7,029 nt of DNA from CAZPWQ01 sp964590495 (GTDB lineage Bacteria > Bacteroidota > Rhodothermia > Balneolales > Balneolaceae): contig CAZPWQ010000152.1 of the NCBI GenBank assembly GCA_964590495.1, positions 1-7,029 of the forward strand, read 5' to 3'. Under the pieces are notes generated by a model, which worked only from the letters and a program-made list of their open reading frames with translations, was not told the DNA's origin and made no database searches. Of the stretch, positions 1-7,029 are shown one piece after another. A program made the translations under genes and the position numbers. The stretch's first letter is position 1, and every line of letters starts with the position of its first letter.

Positions 1-2640
1 CCCCGCTTTGCCGTTCAAGCGCCGCGGTGAACGCCTCGGCATCCGGACGCCCGTAATTGAGGTTCAATGAAGTATTTTTGTACTCATTGATTCCTATCGC
101 CAACACATACAGATCAGAAGAAGCCACCGTACCTCCGTAATTTACTACCAGATTGGCCGGCATTGATTCCTGGCGGCTATCGTTAAATGCGGTTGCCTGT
201 ATTTGATTCTCACCCGGAATCAAAGCAACGTCATAGGAACGGGTTTGAGAGCCGGTAGTTCCACTAACCTTCAGGCCACGCTGGCTTGTCTCAACCAGCT
301 TTCCATTGTGGTACAACCGGATTTCATCAATCCCACCCCCCTGGTCAGTCACCTTAACCTGAACAGTAACAGATTGCCGGTCGGTGCTTGTACCATCTTC
401 AGGAGATATAATTTCAACAGCGGCCGGAGGCGGCAGTTCAGCCAAATTATAACTATTACTATCAAAAATCTCTCCGCTTAAGACACGTGTTCCAAGATTC
501 GACGTGTAAAATTCCTCAAAATATTGGCTTAATGGGTAAAATCTTGGTGCATTTTCTATATCCTGGTTAATATGCCAACCGGCTAAGTCTTCGCCGCCCG
601 GCGAGGCTTCAAAATGCCCACCCGGCGTAAACATAATCCAGCGATGATCTTCAGGATTGATATAGAGAGTTGTCAGTAACCTTTCTTTTGGTTGAAATTG
701 GAATCCAAACTGTTCAGTACTTTTAAATGCATCGATTGTCATGATTCGATCTTCCCTGATTAGTTTAAAGCGGATCTCCTTTCTCGGTTTTATATATTCT
801 ATTAGCTCTTCATTGGAAAAGAATTTATTGCCATCCAAATCCAGTATTGTATCTCCCTGTTTAAGACCACTCCTGTCTGCAAAACTACCTTCCTGTACCT
901 GTGTAATTACAAATTCATTATCCGGCTTTGTATTATACCAGCGAATCGTGCCATCGAAATGGGCCGCAACCAGTATTTTGCCATCGCCGCTTATTTTTAC
1001 AAGCCCTGTCGGGCTATCCGTTAGTATTCTCCATAGTTCCTTTCCATTTACATCAAACCAATGCATATAGTAACCTGTGGATATTATGGCACCGTCACCA
1101 CCGGGAGCCACATCAACAGCTATGCCTGAGCCTGAAAGGTCAACAGTCTGATCATTAATCCTGGCACTTGAATTACCCTTCCAGTCACTGACTTTCAAAT
1201 CCATTCTATGGTCCGCACTTTCAGGAAAGTTGCTTTCGTTTGTTTTTAACTGACCTTCTTGTACTGAGAAAATGAAATGTTCATCCGACTGTTTAAAACT
1301 TATTTCATCACCTGCAACATTGGTTCGAAAATCTACCGAACTGTCGTCAAAGTTCAAACTTGATCTCTTCTTGTAATATAGAATGTTGCCATCAGTTTGC
1401 ATCCTTCCCAATCCAGGAGTCCTAGTGGCAAACATAATATCCCCTCCCCTGAGCGATAAAAGATCACTGAACTGTAAAGTATTGGTAACAGGGAAATCTN
1501 NNNNNNNNNNNNNNNNNNNNNNNNNNNNNNNNNNNNNNNNNNNNNNNNNNNNNNNNNNNNNNNNNNNNNNNNNNNNNNNNNNNNNNNNNNNNNNNNNNNT
1601 CCCCTGAGCGATAAAAGATCACTGAACTGTAAAGTATTGGTAACAGGGAAATCTATATGATTCCCCTGCCCACCTTTTTCCCATCTGCGGATAAATGTAT
1701 CTCGATTATTAATAGTTTTTTCATAGGTGCCTCCGCCAAATAAATATCTTCCATCCTCTGAAAACGCAAGGCGATTAATGAATCCTTGTTCTATTCCTTT
1801 TAAGTCCGGATGGAACAGAATTCTGAAATTTCCGGTATCATAAACATCAATTACCGGATTATCTGAAAATGTGGCGGCAAGCTTTTTACCATTTGGTGAA
1901 AAAGTGAGATCTCTTGGCTTTTCTCCACTCCCTTTGAATTTTCGAATGATATTAAATCCTGAATCGTAAAGTCGTATATATCCGTCACCGGAAATCGTTG
2001 CTAATCTCCCGGCATTATCAAATTGTACATTGCTAATTCTGTCGTCATACCCTTCCAGGATTTTAAATTGCTCCATCTTCACGTTACCCATCGTGTCATC
2101 AGTCTTGTAGACCACTATCTTTGGGTCATCTCTACCAACAGATGCAATCAAATACCTGCCATCCGGTGAAAAATCCATGTTAAATATTGTATCGAAGATA
2201 GGCGTTGGCTCATATCCCAATAACTCCCCATTTTGTATATCATACAGGTAGAAAATAGAAACTTGAGCTGTAATATCTGCCGAATTACCAGCTATCACCG
2301 CCAAATTTCCATCAGGAGATAACGCCCCGGCATAAAGCATGCCGTATGAAGCCTTATCTATTGGCACCCTAAACGTTTTTAGCAGCTCTGATGATTGAGC
2401 ATCCCAGAGTTTGGCAGTCCGATCAAATGAAGTAGTTAGAATGAGATTCCCTTCAGCATCACTATCAATTGATGAAATGTCACCCAAATGCATTTCTGAA
2501 TTAAGCCTTATAATAGGTTCGATGGAGGGCTGGGCAACTAGAAGATCTATGGGAAGAAGTATAAGACTTGCACACACAAGAAATAGTTTAATACTCCATC
2601 CGGAGTGTTGTTGTTTTAGTAATAATTTTACTTTACTCAT
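1..2640 (-). CDS. Exported propeller-PDZ-Ig-caspase protein, 3' partial, interrupted by an assembly gap
   Basis: Starts at 2640 and runs off the left edge. Joining the sides of the gap through the shared 55 bp gives 828 residues with no stop. Residues 1-36 are a signal peptide (IKLFLVCASLILL, likely cut after VA). About 45-520 is a divergent WD40/PQQ-like propeller (FDRTAKLWD, FSPDGRYL, FSPNGKKL, later FDGTIRWYN). About 523-585 is a PDZ-like domain (GLKQGDTILDLDG). Residues 610-667 carry WIMFTPGGHFEASPGG and APRFYP, a segment I recall from WD40-caspase proteins. About 685-785 is Ig-like (VEIISPEDG, DEIRLYHNGK). From 791, LYVLAIGINEY and LNYGRPDAEAF open a caspase-like domain; its catalytic His and Cys lie outside the window. 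Reading straight through the Ns gives a wrong tail that stops at 1354. Only a weak purine run (AGAAG) precedes the start. Possibly a second envelope peptidase working with the GC-rich caspase gene upstream. Confidence 0.85.
1445..1499. repeat. Left copy of the 55-bp duplicate flanking the gap
   Basis: Bases 1445-1499 (starting tcccctgagcgataaaagat and ending gggaaatct) are identical to 1600-1654. The copy ends exactly at the first N. This is the pattern of two contig ends sharing an unresolved overlap, not of a biological repeat. Confidence 0.93.
1500..1599. other. Scaffold gap of 100 Ns, probably spurious
   Basis: Exactly 100 Ns, a conventional placeholder length, sit inside the third gene. 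The flanks are identical over 55 bp, so no sequence is likely to be missing. Removing the Ns and one copy of the flank (155 bp, not a multiple of three) restores the reading frame. Confidence 0.9.
1600..1654. repeat. Right copy of the 55-bp duplicate flanking the gap
   Basis: It begins exactly at the first base after the Ns and matches 1445-1499 base for base. On the minus strand it encodes the stretch ending SDLLSLRG; the left contig continues the same frame with GDIMFATRTPGLG. Confidence 0.93.
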
Positions 2641-2827
2641 ATGTTTTTTTTCTTCTGAAACCTAAATTAACGCAGTTTCTGGTTTATAATTTAATTACCG
2701 TTATATCAATCAGTTGACTACACCAATCGAAAAATCCTGCCCCCTCGCGTAACTATTGGGGTACTGCTAAGACGATTGTTTAAAACTTGAAGTTATCGAA
2801 TTCAGTCGTCTGACTGAGTATATAGGT
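2641..2827 (-). other. 187-bp spacer between the LPP20/DUF4384 gene and the partial caspase gene
   Basis: AT-rich noncoding spacer. Just past the upstream stop there is a small hairpin, tcagtc-gtct-gactga (2802-2817), with no following T-tract. Near the middle, a C-rich and a G-rich run (ccccctcgcg, attgggg) could pair weakly. The length leaves room for a separate promoter, but no convincing one was found, so whether the two genes are co-transcribed is undecided. Confidence 0.4.
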
Positions 2828-4378
2828 TTACTGTACGGGTATGGTCGTAATCGCCAGATCGGCCACACCCACCCGCATTTTATTTTCGCTCTTCATTTTC
2901 AGACCCCGGGTTTTGGCCAACATTTCCGATACTTCATCGACGATGACATCGTACGACTCCCCTTCAATCGACTGTACGATGATATTCTGTTCGGGCGGCT
3001 CCTCACTATAAGCCGTTACAATAAGACGCTCAACACCGAGAGGCGGAGCGGCCACAAAAGTATAAGGAAACTTCACCACCTTGTTTACCCGGTCTATGCC
3101 AATATAGAAGGAATCCCAAAGCATCACTTTGGTCCCGTCAGCCAAAATATATGTCAGTTGCAAATTAGCGGGTTGATTGACCCGGAAATAAAAGTTAACC
3201 TCTTCTCCACTCTCCAACACCGTGCTTTCATCATTTCCGCCCTTGTCGCTCATAACTTCAACATTAATACCACCATCCACGAACGTTTCATCGGATAAAG
3301 CATTTTTTTCTTTAAGTGCCTGTTCAAAATTACGCGGTTTAATTTCCAGGTTGCCGGGTATCCCCGTCTTTGGTACCCGTGCCCGTGCCCCGGCCAGCTC
3401 CCGGCCATCCTCCGCCAGTACCATAATTGACAATTCCAGATCTTCCCCAAGGTCCCAGTAATATCCCCGGGTGATAGTCGGTTTAGATTCCCCGGTCAAA
3501 CCTGTTGCCATTTCTCTTGCAAGTGCCCTGGCTATATAGGAACCAAACGCACTTGAGAAATCGGAGTCCTGGTACCTGAGATCGAGGACCTTGTTCGTAC
3601 TGACAGACAACCCCTGCATATCAAGCTGCTTTACAAGAATACGAATGGCATCATCCAATGATAAGCTTTCCTCATTTAACAGCACCGATATTTTTTGTTG
3701 GGCCTGCTGCTCCCATGCAACCACCTCCAGGGGATTTGTCAGTGAATCACTGTTGTCAAATTCTGAATCAAGTTCCTCAAACGCTTTCGACATGTTGCTT
3801 TTCAGCGTGTTGGTCAGTGAAAACTGTTCATAATAACTTTTAAACAGTGGACTCAACTGTACGTACCTTTCAAGCATCTCGCTGTTTTTTCCTGCCTCTT
3901 CAAGATCAGAAGCCTGATCACGAAGCGACTGAATTCGCACCAGAGTCTCCATTGCTATATTTCTGTAATATTCTGTGGCACTCCTCCGATCAATGTAAGC
4001 CAGAGCATAAAAAGTGTTTTTATCATCGGCTACTTCAAAATCAATTCCTTCAAGCTCAAGATTACTGATGGTTTGACTTATCGATGTGAAACTACTGGAC
4101 AGAGATTGCTCCGTCTCCCGCAATTCTGATGAAACACTACTCTGAACCGAAACCCGCACCTTGCGTATCAGGTCGGACGAGGCCTGCGCTTTAGCATCTT
4201 CCAATGCTTCTTCACGGGAGCCTTCCACCGTACTCATCCCAAAGCCCGACAGGTGCGTCTGGCTGGAATAGGAGGTTTCTGTACCGTACGAGATTGCCCA
4301 TTCGGGAAGATCCTCATCCTGTGCTCCTGCCAAAAACAAAATCAGCATTAATAAAGATGGAAAAAATATGGAATGCAT
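2828..4378 (-). CDS. Exported LPP20-like / DUF4384-like protein
   Basis: Complete 516-residue protein. Residues 1-19 form a signal peptide (hydrophobic LLMLILFLAGA, likely cut before Q20); there is no cysteine, so it is not a lipoprotein. Residues about 25-131 resemble LPP20-type domains: PEWA, then GFG, then SREEALEDAKAQASSDLIRK and a YALAYIDR strand. Residues 132-225 are mostly helical and charged. Residues about 230-350 weakly resemble a CsgG/FlgO-like fold (SAFGSYIARALAREM, then GYYWDLGEDLELSIMV). Residues about 388-458 fit DUF4384 (VNFYFRV, MLWDSFYI, PPLGVERLIVTAYS), a domain I recall near bacterial kinases and caspases. It lies between two WD40-caspase genes on the same strand, suggesting a partner or envelope scaffold; this is inference. 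No Shine-Dalgarno precedes the ATG. The LPP20 and DUF4384 assignments are fairly sure, the middle domain is not. Confidence 0.85.
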   Translation of the reverse strand: MHSIFFPSLLMLILFLAGAQDEDLPEWAISYGTETSYSSQTHLSGFGMSTVEGSREEALEDAKAQASSDLIRKVRVSVQSSVSSELRETEQSLSSSFTSISQTISNLELEGIDFEVADDKNTFYALAYIDRRSATEYYRNIAMETLVRIQSLRDQASDLEEAGKNSEMLERYVQLSPLFKSYYEQFSLTNTLKSNMSKAFEELDSEFDNSDSLTNPLEVVAWEQQAQQKISVLLNEESLSLDDAIRILVKQLDMQGLSVSTNKVLDLRYQDSDFSSAFGSYIARALAREMATGLTGESKPTITRGYYWDLGEDLELSIMVLAEDGRELAGARARVPKTGIPGNLEIKPRNFEQALKEKNALSDETFVDGGINVEVMSDKGGNDESTVLESGEEVNFYFRVNQPANLQLTYILADGTKVMLWDSFYIGIDRVNKVVKFPYTFVAAPPLGVERLIVTAYSEEPPEQNIIVQSIEGESYDVIVDEVSEMLAKTRGLKMKSENKMRVGVADLAITTIPVQ

Positions 4379-4539
4379 AATGATGTGTTTAGTTTATAAA
4401 TACTTGTTTATGTTTGTCTTCATAACTTGCCAAAACATTCCGGTTTAACATAGTTTATCGTAAAGCCAGATTTTCTGAGAGTATAACTGAATATATCGCG
4501 TTAAGCAGTTAAATAAGGGCATTCAACTTGCTCCGAGTC

Positions 4540-4572
4540 AGACCTGTCAGGTTTTCAAAACCTGACAGGTCT
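4540..4572. repeat. Perfect 33-nt palindrome in the spacer between the first two genes
   Basis: Two 16-nt arms, agacctgtcaggtttt and its exact reverse complement, surround a single central c. It can form a very stable hairpin on either strand. It lies 45 nt past the stop of the WD40-caspase gene and 162 nt before the next start. No T-tract follows on the minus strand, so it is not a textbook terminator, though it could stall transcription or protect a 3' end. Short palindromes with a CCTGTCAGG core are, as I recall, dispersed repeats in Bacteroidota genomes; that link is from memory. Confidence 0.8.
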
Positions 4573-4573
4573 A

Positions 4574-4616
4574 ATGCCCCTTTGCCCCATGCCCTTCGCC
4601 CTTCGCCCTATACCTT
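4574..4616. repeat. Degenerate heptanucleotide tandem repeat abutting a stop codon
   Basis: Six consecutive units of 7-8 bases are visible: atgcccc, tttgcccc, atgccct, tcgccct, tcgccct, atacctt. Two units are identical. The run starts just after the palindrome and ends at the base before the TAA of the WD40-caspase gene. On the coding strand it reads as repeated AGGGCGA-like heptamers. It resembles short tandemly repeated repetitive sequences of the kind known in other phyla. No function is evident. Confidence 0.7.
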
Positions 4617-6929
4617 TTAATCCCTGTACCTGACCAGCACGGCTTCCGCGTTACCGAACACCTCCGGTGTCTGCTCACGGCTGTGCAGGCGACGGGCCCA
4701 GTAGGGCACTCCTTCGGTCGGATCGGACAGGTACTCCCTGAGCTCGGTCGTGGTGATCTGCCCGTCCCCGTCCAGGTCGGCCTCGCCCTGCAGACCCTTC
4801 AGCCAGAAATAAGTCAACAGCCCGTGGCCTTTTTCGGGATACCACGAAGCTACCTGACTGCCGCTGGAGGCTGTCACCACGAACCCGTTTTCCAGGGCGG
4901 CCGCGGGGTTACGCACCTCAATACCGATCGGCGATGCATTCTGTACCAGCATTTCTCCACCGCCGGTAGCTCCTGAGAAACAGGCGTCGATCACCACATT
5001 GACCGAGCGGGCTTTGAGGGCGGCCAGGTTATCATAGAGCACCTCCAAGGGATAACCGGAGATGGACAGGGCCGAAGGATCGGCATCGACCGGCATCAGG
5101 TAGCCGGTTTCGGTGTTGGGATCGGGAGCGCCGTGTCCCGAGTAGAAGAAAAATACATCGCTGCGGCCCGGCTTCAGGTAGCCGGCCAGCCGCCCCGGGT
5201 TGCGATCGTTGCCCAGCAGGATCTCCATACGGTTGCGGGAGGCGTTCTCCACGTACAGTATGTTGCCCTCATTAAAACCGAAGGTTTTCACCAGATACTC
5301 GCGGATGATCTTCGCGTCGTTGACAGCGAAATCCACATCGGGCGTGTCGCCTTCGTAGCGGCTGTTGCCGATCACCACGGCGATCGCATCGGAGTTGCTC
5401 AGCCCCGTCTCGGGGATGTTCACGTCCACGTCGGCGCGGCCCACCTCGATCCGGGTGGCGCCCGTCTGCACGTTGGCGCCGCCGTCTTGCGTTGCGACCT
5501 CCACCTCGATGGGATCGAAGTTCAGGGCCAGGTCGGCCGTGTTGAAGGTCAGCTGCCGGCCGCTGTCGTAAGCATAGCTCTGCCCGTTGGCCGGGTTGGA
5601 AATGGTGACTTTACGCAGAACGAGATCGTCCTCGCCCGTCAATGTGAATTCCATCCCGGTGAAGTCCAGCCGGTTCAGATTTTCGTCAAACGCCCGGGCT
5701 TCGGCCGCCGGCACGTCCAGGTAGATCTCCGAGCGGTCGGCGAACGTGACTTTGAACGTTTCGTTGTCGGCATCGTAATCGGTGGAGGCGATTTCCGGAT
5801 CGAATTCCTCCCGGCCCAGCGAATCGATGACCTGAGTTGTGTATACTTGGATCATCTCCTGCCGCGCGTCTTCGGTGACCCGCTGCCGGTAGTCGGCCGT
5901 CGATTCGTACCGGCCTTTCTCCTGCCAGGTCTCTACCCGCCGGCTGACCTTTGAAGAGATAAGGGATTTAAGAGAGATGTCCCATAATTTCATTTCTCCA
6001 TCTCCGCCCGAAAGCACGTATCCTCCGTCCGGAGAAAAAGCCACGGCGTCGACGAAACTGTCGTGTCCGGTGAAGCTGTGCACTTGCCTGCCCGTGGATA
6101 CTTCCCACAGCTTCACGGTTTTGTCCAGGCTGCCGGAAAGTGCATATCGCCCGTCCGGGGAAAAGGCCACGCTCATGATGACATAGCTGTGGCCGGTGAA
6201 GCTGCGAATCTCCCGGCGCGTCGAGACCTCCCACAATTTCAGCGTCTGATCGAAACTGCCGGAAAGCACGTACTTTCCGTCCGGGGAAAATTTTACGCTG
6301 TAAACATAACCGTCATGCCCCTTCCAGGCATGCACCTCCCGCCCCGTCGATGCTTCCCATAGTCTGACAGTTCCGTCGTAACCACTCGACGCGATGAACC
6401 GTCCATCCGGTGAAAAGGCTGCACTCAAAACCCGGGAGCCATGCCCGGCAAAGGTGCGGATCTCCCGCCCCCCCGGCACTTCCCACAGTTTCAGGATCAT
6501 GTCCTCCCCGCCGGAAAGCACATACCGCCCGTCCGGGGAAAAGGCCACGCTCTGGACACCGAATTTATCTCCGGTGAAGCTGTGGATTTCTCTGCCTGTA
6601 GAAACCTCCCAGAGTTTTATTGTTCCGTCATCACCCCCGGAAACCAGATGAGTTCCGTCCGGAGAAAAGTCCGTGCTTCGGACCCGGCTGGTATGTCCGG
6701 TTAAGGTGTGCACCTCCCGCCCCCCCGTCACTTCCCACAGCCTTACGGTGGTATCCATACTGGCAGACAGCAGGTAATGCCCGTCCGGGGAAAAGGCCAC
6801 GCTCATGACCCTGCCCTCATGGCCTGTAAAGGTGCGGACCGACTGAGCTTGTGCCTGACTGTACGTCCAGCCGCAAAGCAGGACAAGCGCAAAAAAGATT
6901 TTAGCAGTTTTTTGAAAGGTGTTACCCAT
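4617..6929 (-). CDS. Exported seven-bladed WD40 propeller fused to a caspase-like (C14) peptidase domain with an EF-hand-like loop
   Basis: Complete 770-residue protein. Residues 1-28 look like a type I signal peptide (basic start, hydrophobic IFFALVLLCGW, likely cut after AQA-28); C19 is not in a proper lipobox. Residues 31-322 hold seven WD40 repeats of about 42 residues, each with FSPDG and nearly all ending LWE. Residues 323-511 are a linker including W335-Q-x-K-G...D-Y-x-x-R-V351, a pattern I associate with Bacteroidota caspase-family proteins. The caspase-like domain starts near 512 (AIAVVIGN) and carries YSGHG (catalytic H599) and DACFSG (catalytic C650); the Asp two before Cys is also seen in metacaspases that cut after Arg/Lys. 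Residues 718-729 (DLDGDGQITTTE) fit an EF-hand calcium loop. The protein probably acts outside the inner membrane as a protease or sensor. The start is supported by AGGAG nine bases upstream. Substrate unknown. The family is clear; peptidase activity and calcium dependence are inferred. Confidence 0.93.
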   Translation of the reverse strand: MGNTFQKTAKIFFALVLLCGWTYSQAQAQSVRTFTGHEGRVMSVAFSPDGHYLLSASMDTTVRLWEVTGGREVHTLTGHTSRVRSTDFSPDGTHLVSGGDDGTIKLWEVSTGREIHSFTGDKFGVQSVAFSPDGRYVLSGGEDMILKLWEVPGGREIRTFAGHGSRVLSAAFSPDGRFIASSGYDGTVRLWEASTGREVHAWKGHDGYVYSVKFSPDGKYVLSGSFDQTLKLWEVSTRREIRSFTGHSYVIMSVAFSPDGRYALSGSLDKTVKLWEVSTGRQVHSFTGHDSFVDAVAFSPDGGYVLSGGDGEMKLWDISLKSLISSKVSRRVETWQEKGRYESTADYRQRVTEDARQEMIQVYTTQVIDSLGREEFDPEIASTDYDADNETFKVTFADRSEIYLDVPAAEARAFDENLNRLDFTGMEFTLTGEDDLVLRKVTISNPANGQSYAYDSGRQLTFNTADLALNFDPIEVEVATQDGGANVQTGATRIEVGRADVDVNIPETGLSNSDAIAVVIGNSRYEGDTPDVDFAVNDAKIIREYLVKTFGFNEGNILYVENASRNRMEILLGNDRNPGRLAGYLKPGRSDVFFFYSGHGAPDPNTETGYLMPVDADPSALSISGYPLEVLYDNLAALKARSVNVVIDACFSGATGGGEMLVQNASPIGIEVRNPAAALENGFVVTASSGSQVASWYPEKGHGLLTYFWLKGLQGEADLDGDGQITTTELREYLSDPTEGVPYWARRLHSREQTPEVFGNAEAVLVRYRD
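5964..6839 (-). repeat. Seven tandem 126-bp WD40-encoding units
   Basis: Seven head-to-tail units encode residues 31-72, 73-114, 115-156, 157-198, 199-240, 241-282 and 283-322; the last is slightly short. The periodicity is visible in the DNA: the block gcccgtccggggaaaaggcc recurs exactly at 6149, 6527 and 6779, spaced by whole multiples of 126 bp. Seven units is the count needed for one closed beta-propeller. Blade 3 has GD in place of the usual GH, and blade 7 ends LWDI rather than LWEV. Confidence 0.92.
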
Positions 6930-7029
6930 AACATTATTCTCCTATACTGTATGAAGGCAGGTCCTAACTTATTTTGTACAGAAAAGCACTCCGTATATCC
7001 CGACTGCCATTATTATAATAAGATAGTTT
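6930..7029 (-). other. Upstream region of the WD40-caspase gene
   Basis: About 100 bp of AT-rich DNA before the first gene. Apart from the AGGAG site it holds a 12-nt palindrome, ttattataataa (7010-7021), which includes a TATAAT-like hexamer about 85 bp before the start. No matching upstream promoter element could be placed, partly because the window ends there, so no promoter is called. Confidence 0.4.
6939..6943 (-). promoter_or_regulatory. Shine-Dalgarno site of the WD40-caspase gene
   Basis: AGGAG on the minus strand, nine bases before the ATG at 6929. It supports that start. An earlier ATG four bases nearer to the AGGAG is out of frame. The other two genes have no comparable site. Confidence 0.7.

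Noticed and set aside
203..1158. Plus-strand open frames of 76-109 residues in the left part of the window
   Set aside because: The minus strand across this region is one uninterrupted frame encoding recognisable domains, so these are antisense shadows.
1354..1499. C-terminal tail of a 428-residue reading (ISLLPILYSSVIFY...) ending at 1354
   Set aside because: It appears only if the Ns are counted as real sequence. The repaired frame runs open on the other phase and yields propeller, PDZ and Ig-like sequence.
1445..1654. A biological direct repeat or recombination site around the gap
   Set aside because: The copies abut the Ns exactly on both sides and collapsing them restores the frame; a contig-end overlap is the simpler explanation.
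2802..2817. Hairpin after the LPP20/DUF4384 gene as an intrinsic terminator
   Set aside because: The stem is only 6 bp, AT/GC mixed, and no T-tract follows on the minus strand.
5133..5954. 273-residue open frame on the plus strand
   Set aside because: It lies wholly antisense to the linker and caspase domain of a well-supported gene, is rich in H, V, G and R with no recognisable motif, and is the expected shadow of GC-rich coding DNA.
6010..6815. A CRISPR array, suggested by regularly spaced identical blocks
   Set aside because: The blocks are spaced at 126 bp, code in frame for the FSPDG part of WD40 blades, and the intervals between them are also homologous to each other.
7010..7021. TATAAT-like palindrome as the promoter of the first gene
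   Set aside because: No matching upstream element could be identified before the window edge, and Bacteroidota promoters usually have a different -7 motif.

Overview
The window reads as a draft-assembly fragment from a Bacteroidota-type (FCB group) bacterium. The main evidence is the protein families: exported WD40-caspase fusions, and a linker with the W-Q-x-K-G...E-x-T-x-D-Y-x-x-R-V pattern that I associate with Bacteroidota. Two of the three genes also lack a Shine-Dalgarno sequence, which is common in that phylum. The phylum call is an inference; there is no rRNA or marker gene here.

All three genes lie on the minus strand, so transcription runs from right to left. First (6929 to 4617) is a complete 770-residue exported protein: signal peptide, seven near-identical WD40 repeats, a linker domain, a caspase-like (peptidase C14) domain with the His and Cys dyad intact, and an EF-hand-like loop. 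Next, after a 238-bp spacer holding a perfect 33-nt palindrome and a run of degenerate 7-bp repeats, comes a complete 516-residue exported protein (4378 to 2828) with an LPP20-like N-terminus, a possible CsgG/FlgO-like middle and a DUF4384-like C-terminus. Third, after a 187-bp spacer, is a long exported protein that starts at 2640 and runs off the left edge: WD40-type propeller, PDZ-like domain, a conserved TPxGxFxASPGG segment, an Ig-like domain and the beginning of a second caspase-like domain.

The third gene is interrupted by 100 Ns (1500-1599). The 55 bases on either side of the Ns are identical, so the gap is almost certainly two contigs that overlap by 55 bp and were scaffolded apart. 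Collapsing the duplicate and the Ns (155 bp) restores one open frame of 828 residues with no stop from 2640 to the window edge. Translating straight through the Ns gives a wrong frame and a false stop at 1354.

As a group the genes suggest an envelope-located module: two secreted proteins pairing propeller recognition domains with caspase-like peptidase domains, flanking an exported LPP20/DUF4384 protein. That they work together is inferred from shared strand, proximity and export signals only. The first gene is much more GC-rich than the third and carries a clear ribosome binding site, so it may have a different history. No RNA genes, CRISPR arrays, insertion sequences or tRNAs were seen, and no gene-free stretch exceeds 300 bp.
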